From Daphnia carinata (Eukaryota > Arthropoda > Branchiopoda > Diplostraca > Daphniidae), in NCBI RefSeq assembly GCF_022539665.2, contig NC_081334.1, forward strand, positions 2,108,001 through 2,172,000: a DNA stretch of 64,000 bases, given 5' to 3'. How positions within the stretch are numbered: position 1 is the first letter of the stretch; every line of letters starts with the position of its first letter. The notes under the pieces are model-generated. The model was not told the DNA's origin, ran no database searches, and was given only the letters and a program-made list of their open reading frames with translations. Positions 57,818 through 64,000 of the stretch are shown here, piece after piece. The position numbers were made by a program, and so were the translations under genes.

Positions 57818-60800
57818 AAAAAAAAAACGAGCGTTGGCGTGCAGTTTGTTTCACGTGAAGAACAAATTAGGGTGGAGCTGGTGAGCTCGCTAGATGTCGT
57901 GAGAATGTCACTTCACGAGTCACGCCACCAGATGGACGTGATTTTTTCTTTTTTACCGTAGGGAAGGAGGGGGGGGGGGAGCATTTTGGATGTTTTACGA
58001 GGTTTACACGTGGAGCGTGCTCGACGTAGAGGCTCGCCAATTAAGCGTGAAAATGAAATGAATATGGCCACTCGCATATTATGCGCGTGATTTATCACCA
58101 TAGAGTGGCCGGGAAAAAGCTTTATCGCCTGCGGTTCCGAATCACGGAATGTTGGCTTTCACGTGCGCAGTTTTTACCTGAAAACTGTCAGTCACGTCGC
58201 CCAAAGTTATCCCCCATTTTTCTCTCTCTCTTGTTTTTTTTTAATTTAAAACGACGCAAATGTTTTTCCAGTTTGCATATTAAAGTGTTTGATGAATGAG
58301 CTCATTTTTGATCAACCTTTTTAAACTAAAAACAAAAAGAAATATGTAAAGTGCCAGATGGCGGCCATGAATATACGAGCAATGTCCCGCGCGAAAAGAG
58401 GCAGCAGCGGAACGGTAATGTGCAAGCAACACCCCCTTGCGTCTGTTTTGTGTACACGCAGTGAGGAATGTTCACATGGGGAATTTAAGAAGAAAGTGGC
58501 CCTTTTTTTTTTTTTTTTTTTTTAATATATTTAACCATTAGCAGTGAGGAAAGCTATCGTGAAAAGACGGCCAGGCGTATATTACGATAAGTGCTTGACC
58601 ATTTTGTTCCATACCGATCGTGAGTCACGAGTGAAAGGTGAAAAACGATTCACGTTAGATTGAAAGCCGACTATACATGAGCGTTGCATGTACGAATGAA
58701 ACGCGTTTTGTGAATCGGGTTTAATAGTAACCGACATTCCAAAAATAGCCCGTTGAACCGGTGAGCGCCATCAATAAGTTGACGCAAATAAATCAGATAA
58801 CATAAGAATATAAATAAAGAAAAAAGTCGTAAATAGTCATTAGATTTCCCTTTGATGTCATCTGTTTTTTTTTTTTTACAAGTGGCCGCGTCGTTTCGCT
58901 GCATTTTCTCGGAACGGATCGAGTTTTAACCAATTAGCTGGGCAGGATGCTCGCTATTGTATAAGACAAGATTCTTCTTCTTCTTTTTTTTTTTTTTTTT
59001 TTTTTTTTCAAGAATGAAAGTGAAAAACAAATGAAAGAAAGGAAATGTTAACTATGCAACAAGCGGGGGACTGCGTTTGAGCGGCTCATCCCGTGAGCGC
59101 AGTTCGTTCGTATCGATCACGGAGATCTTTGTTGCTCAGAATGGAGAGTTAGAGAGTTAGCCGACGTTTGCCGATGAATGTCTTCGACTTCTTTCTTATT
59201 TACTTATTTAAATTTTAAAAAGAAAAGAAAGAAAAGACTGCTTTTCTTTGTTTCTTATTTCACTTGTTCGTACCGCAATAAAAAAAACGAAACCCGCTAG
59301 AAGATAAGGGAGCAACACAACAACAACAACAAAAAAACAATTCCAGTTTTCTAGTTCTGGTCTCCGTTGAACCACATCGTCCACATAATCCAACATCACG
59401 ACGATGGGCAATAAGGTCGACGATGACGGCGACGAACGAACCGTGCAACAACCCCTTGTTAAACTAGTTCTTCTCTGTGTTTAAAAAAGAAAAATGAACG
59501 TGCATGTGTCAGCTGAGCGCGTTCTATCCCGGGAATAATAAACAGCCCAGGGGATATCCAACCAACAAAAAAAAAAATAGAGAGTGAAACTTAACGTGCC
59601 AAAAAAAAAAAAAATAAAAGGGAACGACAGCAGCGACATCGTGAGCCCTGCTTGTGCTGGACAGACAGACAGAGAAGGGGGGGAATGAGTCATTGACGCA
59701 AACCGGTTCCATCGGTTCTCCTTGAAAGGAATAAGCGAACAAACGACGCGCCATCCTTTTCACTGTCTCTCTCCATTTTCTATTTCTTTCATTTCTTTTA
59801 CAGGTATTTCTCTTTTCTTTTATTTATTTTATTTTTTTTACGTTGATCAAGAGAGAGCTCGGTTACGCTCGTTTCATGTGGGCTTTAATTATCTCAAAAA
59901 GCAATGGGAAACAAGAAAAGGGAAAGAAAAAAAATAAGAGAATCAGCTGACAGCTGGACGTGAGATTGACAGAGACGGATTCTCGGGAAAGGAAATGTCC
60001 ATTAGATATGAACGACGTCGGTGAAGCCAAATCTCAAAGGGGAGAAAACTGCACACACCGCTCTGTATTAATTCAATCGATATCAAGTTGGCCGTGAATC
60101 AAATGAAGAGGAAAACAACAAACGCTCTAATGATTTACCGAATGCCAACAAATTTCAAGTTCTTTTTTTTTTTTTTTTTTTACGTTGGATTGAGTTGAAT
60201 TCAACATCCCCAAACCAATCGGCCAACACCCCGAGTTGGGACATGCGTAGACATCGACTAGATTGACGTGTTAAATCAAGGTACGCCTCACTCGAAACGA
60301 GTTGTGGCTGTGCGTAGCTAATCATATCGGCTTCATCTCAATCTCATTTTTTTTTTTTTTTTTTTTTTTTGCAACTCTCTTTTTCCTGTTTTTCTTTTTT
60401 TTTTTTTTTTTTTTGCGTTTCACTGGACAGCCGTGAAGGACGGTGTAAGAGCAGCGCATTTGTAAGTCGTCGTTTCCCTATATAGAATAATGAAATAAGA
60501 GAGTCGTATATACACTAATCTGCCATCGGATAGGGGACACAATCAGGTGCGCCAGTGTAATATTCAAGTTTCTTCCATCGATTGGCGTTGTGTATAAAAA
60601 AAGCAAACATGGAAATCGGAGACTTGCCCTTCCTGGGTGGGCGTTCAGCCACAAGGTTATCCGTGCACTTATGTTTGACCAGGTGGAAGAAGCTTACCTT
60701 AAATCTCGTTGCATTCGTTGGCTTGAAACAAATCTATGTGCAGACAGTCGAGTGTGTTTACGATCAGAGGCGAATTGCATTTTTTCTGGATATATTAATT

Positions 60801-63800
60801 AAAAAAAAAAAAATAAAAAAAAAAATAGGGTATTTATTATATATCAAAGAGAGAAAGGCGATAGGGGCTGCAGGTGATGTGGCATGTTGCGCTCCAGTGA
60901 CTTGGTGAGTCATCGGTGGTCTCCAGTTCAACGGCTTCTTCGTTCAACATCAAACCTTCGCCTGCCCGACTATAATATTCATTATATACAACAACCAAAA
61001 AAAAAATCAAGTTTTTCTATTCAAACAAATTTTTTTTTTTCCTCGCCTGTTCCTACGCAACAAGAAGAAAATCATTAAAATAAATAAATAATAATTTACT
61101 CTGTGTACAAGATAGAGAACCAGTTGAACTGGATCTTGGATTGTTCGACGTTCTCTTTGGCATACGTGTCAAACCAAGGACTTGTTCCATGTGTGTAGAA
61201 CAGAGAGAGTCATAGCACCGATGTCGTTTGTCTCCTTTTCGTGTGTGTGTGTCTTGCCTATTTGAACTGCCGCCACCCCTGGCCACAGCAGGTGTTGTTT
61301 GTTCCGGCCAAGAAGCAAGAAAAGACAAGCAAACGGTCTTGTTCTTTGTTTGAATGAAGCCATTCAATGTCAACGTTTTGTTTTATGTGGAAAGAAACAC
61401 AGAAGAGAGAGAGAGATGGCCATCAAACTACTGGCAACGCAGCATCGTTTCGCTATTAACTGCTAACCTTCTAATAGCATCGAGATCTTTTCTCTTTATC
61501 CTCACCTTATAAAGACGATTGCTTTCCGTGGGCCTTATAAAAATATTTTGTTTAAAAAAAAAAAAAAAAGCCGAACGCGAGGACCCCATGAAGGAAAACA
61601 AGTCGTAAATATAGCACACAGAAAATAAAACATAAAGGAGAAGTGTATTTGGGATATGGTCAAATGTTTGGAATCAGTTTCAACTGGACACGCTAAAATG
61701 AATGGAAGAATTCGAAATTTGTTTTCGGGCAGAGACGCACTTTGTGATGGGGGGATATAAAAAAAAAAAAAATGACAAGGACACGCACGCGAAAAATATA
61801 TAAAATAAAAAAAAACATTTTCATGCAAATCAATCGATGGCGGTGTGGCATTGAAACGGGTCGAACCGACAACAAGAAGCGGCTGACCCAGCCCTCTCCT
61901 CCTTTGCCATCTTAAAAAGGGAAACAGGAGGAGTTGTAAGTGATTGGAGACGAATTGCTTGGCAGGTAGCCGACAATTGCCCTCGTCTTTCCCAAACTGT
62001 CGGTGCGCAAAAAATTTTCGAATAGAAAATGCCATGGCCGGATTCTTTCGACACGTTTTTACGATGTCCACCTTATTATGATTCTCTCTCGGTCGCTTTC
62101 TTATTTCCGAAAATGTTTTTAGAAATTTCAGTTTCAATTCTCTTCGTGTCTATCGTTTGTTTTTCACGCCTTTTTTTTTTTTTTTTTCGTGTGACCTCAA
62201 TGAAAAACTTTTAATCTCAAACTGCATCTGGGATGAAGAGAGGACACATCACACACATTTTCTAAATGCAGAGGAAGTCCTTTTTAAATTTCCTTTAAAG
62301 GCTGTAAAAAAAAAAAAAAAAAAAAAAAACTTCTTGGGAAGGAAAACGACTTGAATGCAATTCCATGTTGATTTTTGATACGGCTATATTTAACGGCGAA
62401 AACTATTCTCGTCTCTGCGAGCCCGAAATTTAGGTTTCTTTTAACTCGCGTTTGTTTTGTGTTTGACTTGCAAAATAGGTCGGACCAATGGTCTGTGTAG
62501 TCACGGTAGTGTCACGTTCCCCTCATACCCATGTACGCACAACGTAACAGCATAGATTTAATATAGAAGTAAAAAAAAACAAATAGAAACCCACAGATGA
62601 ACACAAAAGTTCTGAAATGGGCCATCAAAAGATGCAAACTGTTGTTATACAAAGCGCAGATGGGGGGGGGGGGGAGAGAATGATACCACATAATAACACT
62701 ATCCTTTCGTTCTATAAAAAAAATCTTTGCGAACATTTAAAAAAAAAAAGGGTAACAAAACAAGAGGAGACGGCCATCGATTTCGTGCAGGTTGTTTCTT
62801 ATTTTGGCTCTGGCGTGTCGCTGCTGTTTCTGGTCTACTGGTCTCGCGGTCCTTGGTTCACCTATGACCAAATATCGCTGCCTCTTTTAGCCATGCCCGC
62901 CTTTTCCATTCTATTTAGTTAAACGAATAAAGAAACAGAGACCCTCTTTTTTTTTTTTTTATTATTTTGCCTTCAAGGGAAAGACTTCAAAAAAAAAAAA
63001 AAAAATTTAGGTACAAATTTGGTCATCTCTCTGGCAGGGTCTTTGCATCCACTCGCTGACCGAGTAAAAACTGAACGAGATGAGGCAACAAAGAGATAAA
63101 TCATAATCAAATCAACAAGTTGAATATTTAAAGAAATGTTGAGAATGCACGTGAAAAACAAACACGAAAAACAATAGAAAAAAACAAAACATGGAGGGGT
63201 AAAATGCGGTGGGAAACGTGGTTGAAGTGAGTAGCCTACGGAAGGCCTTGCGATCGTGACGTCATTCTTGAACGATTCCTCTTTTCATGCCTCACAGTCC
63301 GTTCATCTCCATTAGTTTCTTTTAGCTTTCATGCGCCATTGGATTGTGAGGTTGTCAGTCGTGTTTCCCTCGTGCCGGGGAGTCGCCTCATTTGAAATTC
63401 ATGAATGGCCGGGCGGGCGATTGATTCCCACAGTTTAAACGGGCCGTAAGGCCTTACGCGAAAGCTACTTACCTTTTGTATACGCGCACACAACACCGTC
63501 AGGGGATGATCCATTGATAGGGGGGGGGGGGGGAAGAGCTTCTCTTTCAAATAGATGTTTAATATGCCCAAGAGTATGGAAGATGAAAGTGATATAAAAC
63601 TTGACTGCTTTCCATTATGTGTATAGAAATCGACGTTGAAGTTGATCGAACGCTCACTGGCAAACGGGAATTTAAACGTCACCCCGCCGTGCGTTGAATC
63701 ACTTGGCAGGCCGTGAAAAACTGCCCGTATATGCGCTCGTGATTGCGAGTTTCACGCATCCCGCGTTTACATCTCTCCTGGAATTTTTTTTTTTTTTTTG

Positions 63801-64000
63801 CTTCTAAATCTTCTCATTTATTATTTTTTTTTTATTCATTGCCCATTGCTTGTAAATACCGTGACAAGATGAAATTTAGGGTTTTTTTTTTTCTTTTTAA
63901 ATGCACGCGTGAAATAGTTTCTTTTAGCCCGCGTGATTGCTGCACGGAGTCTTAGAAAAGAGCCTGGGTCTCATTTTCAACGCGGTTGTTTTGAATGCAT
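57818..64000. other. Homopolymer-rich noncoding tract
   Basis: About 6 kb with long T runs (58505-58523, 58986-59009, 60350-60370, 60396-60414), A runs (62307-62329), G runs (57969-57979, 63522-63532) and (GA)n near 61405. Open frames here are Phe-, Lys- or Leu-rich artefacts of these runs. No exon chain was recognised. A strong minus-strand donor AAG|GTAAGT lies near 63472. Confidence 0.5.

Noticed and set aside
61535-62137. 200-codon minus-strand open frame
   Set aside because: Its middle and end are Phe/Tyr-rich runs created by A and T homopolymers, with no domain or splice support.
62617-62922. 101-codon plus-strand frame with a hydrophobic end
   Set aside because: Crosses G and A homopolymers, and the hydrophobic part has no start or splice support.

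Overview
The window looks like nuclear DNA of a small, intron-rich arthropod. The AT-rich sequence, GT-AG introns mostly of 55-100 bp, tightly packed genes and arthropod-type family members all fit a branchiopod crustacean such as Daphnia. That assignment is an inference; no species-diagnostic marker was seen.

From 1 to about 25.5 kb lies a dense block of housekeeping genes whose strands mostly alternate, giving many head-to-head and tail-to-tail pairs. In order these are: DDX20/Gemin3 (+, 5' end cut by the window edge), a TINAGL/Swim-type inactive cathepsin (+), NUP107 (-), BCCIP (+), FMC1 (-), an SRR1-like protein (-), ARFGAP1 (+), ITPA (-), a 109-aa ORF and OSGEP/Kae1 (both +, 31 nt apart), an mTERF-family protein (+), an MKRN2OS-like protein (-), a TSPAN13/31 tetraspanin with two alternative last exons (+), and ZNF830 (-). 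I rebuilt their exon structures by checking splice sites and reading phase, and nearly all are complete.

From 27.2 to 30.3 kb is an intact, seven-exon hAT-type transposase-like gene with two tandem BED fingers. From 30.3 to 43 kb the sequence is gene-poor and repetitive. It holds a duplicated two-exon gene fragment, three terminal-inverted-repeat elements (one probably of the TTAA class), tRNA-like SINE pieces, a GC-rich degenerate repeat, and a minisatellite carrying CTCF-core-like motifs. It also has a TATA-driven candidate secreted-peptide gene and two consecutive minus-strand exons of an unrecognised gene.

From 43.3 to 54.6 kb come a HES/hairy-type bHLH repressor ending in WRPW (-), a ZIP zinc transporter (+), ubiquilin (+) and the cytoplasmic dynein 1 intermediate chain (-, with a 33-nt cassette exon). 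The last 9.4 kb is rich in homopolymers and dinucleotide repeats and has no recognisable gene. It probably contains 5' UTR introns or regulatory DNA, plus two uncertain minus-strand ORFs.

The genes cover snRNP assembly, nuclear pore, ribosome and cell-cycle, Golgi COPI, nucleotide sanitation, tRNA t6A, mitochondrial gene expression, proteostasis and motor functions. They form no operon-like pathway. No clearly novel multi-gene system was found. The best leads are the possible dicistronic ORF-OSGEP arrangement, the tetraspanin alternative ends, the two-BED hAT gene, the secreted-peptide candidate and the CTCF-like minisatellite.
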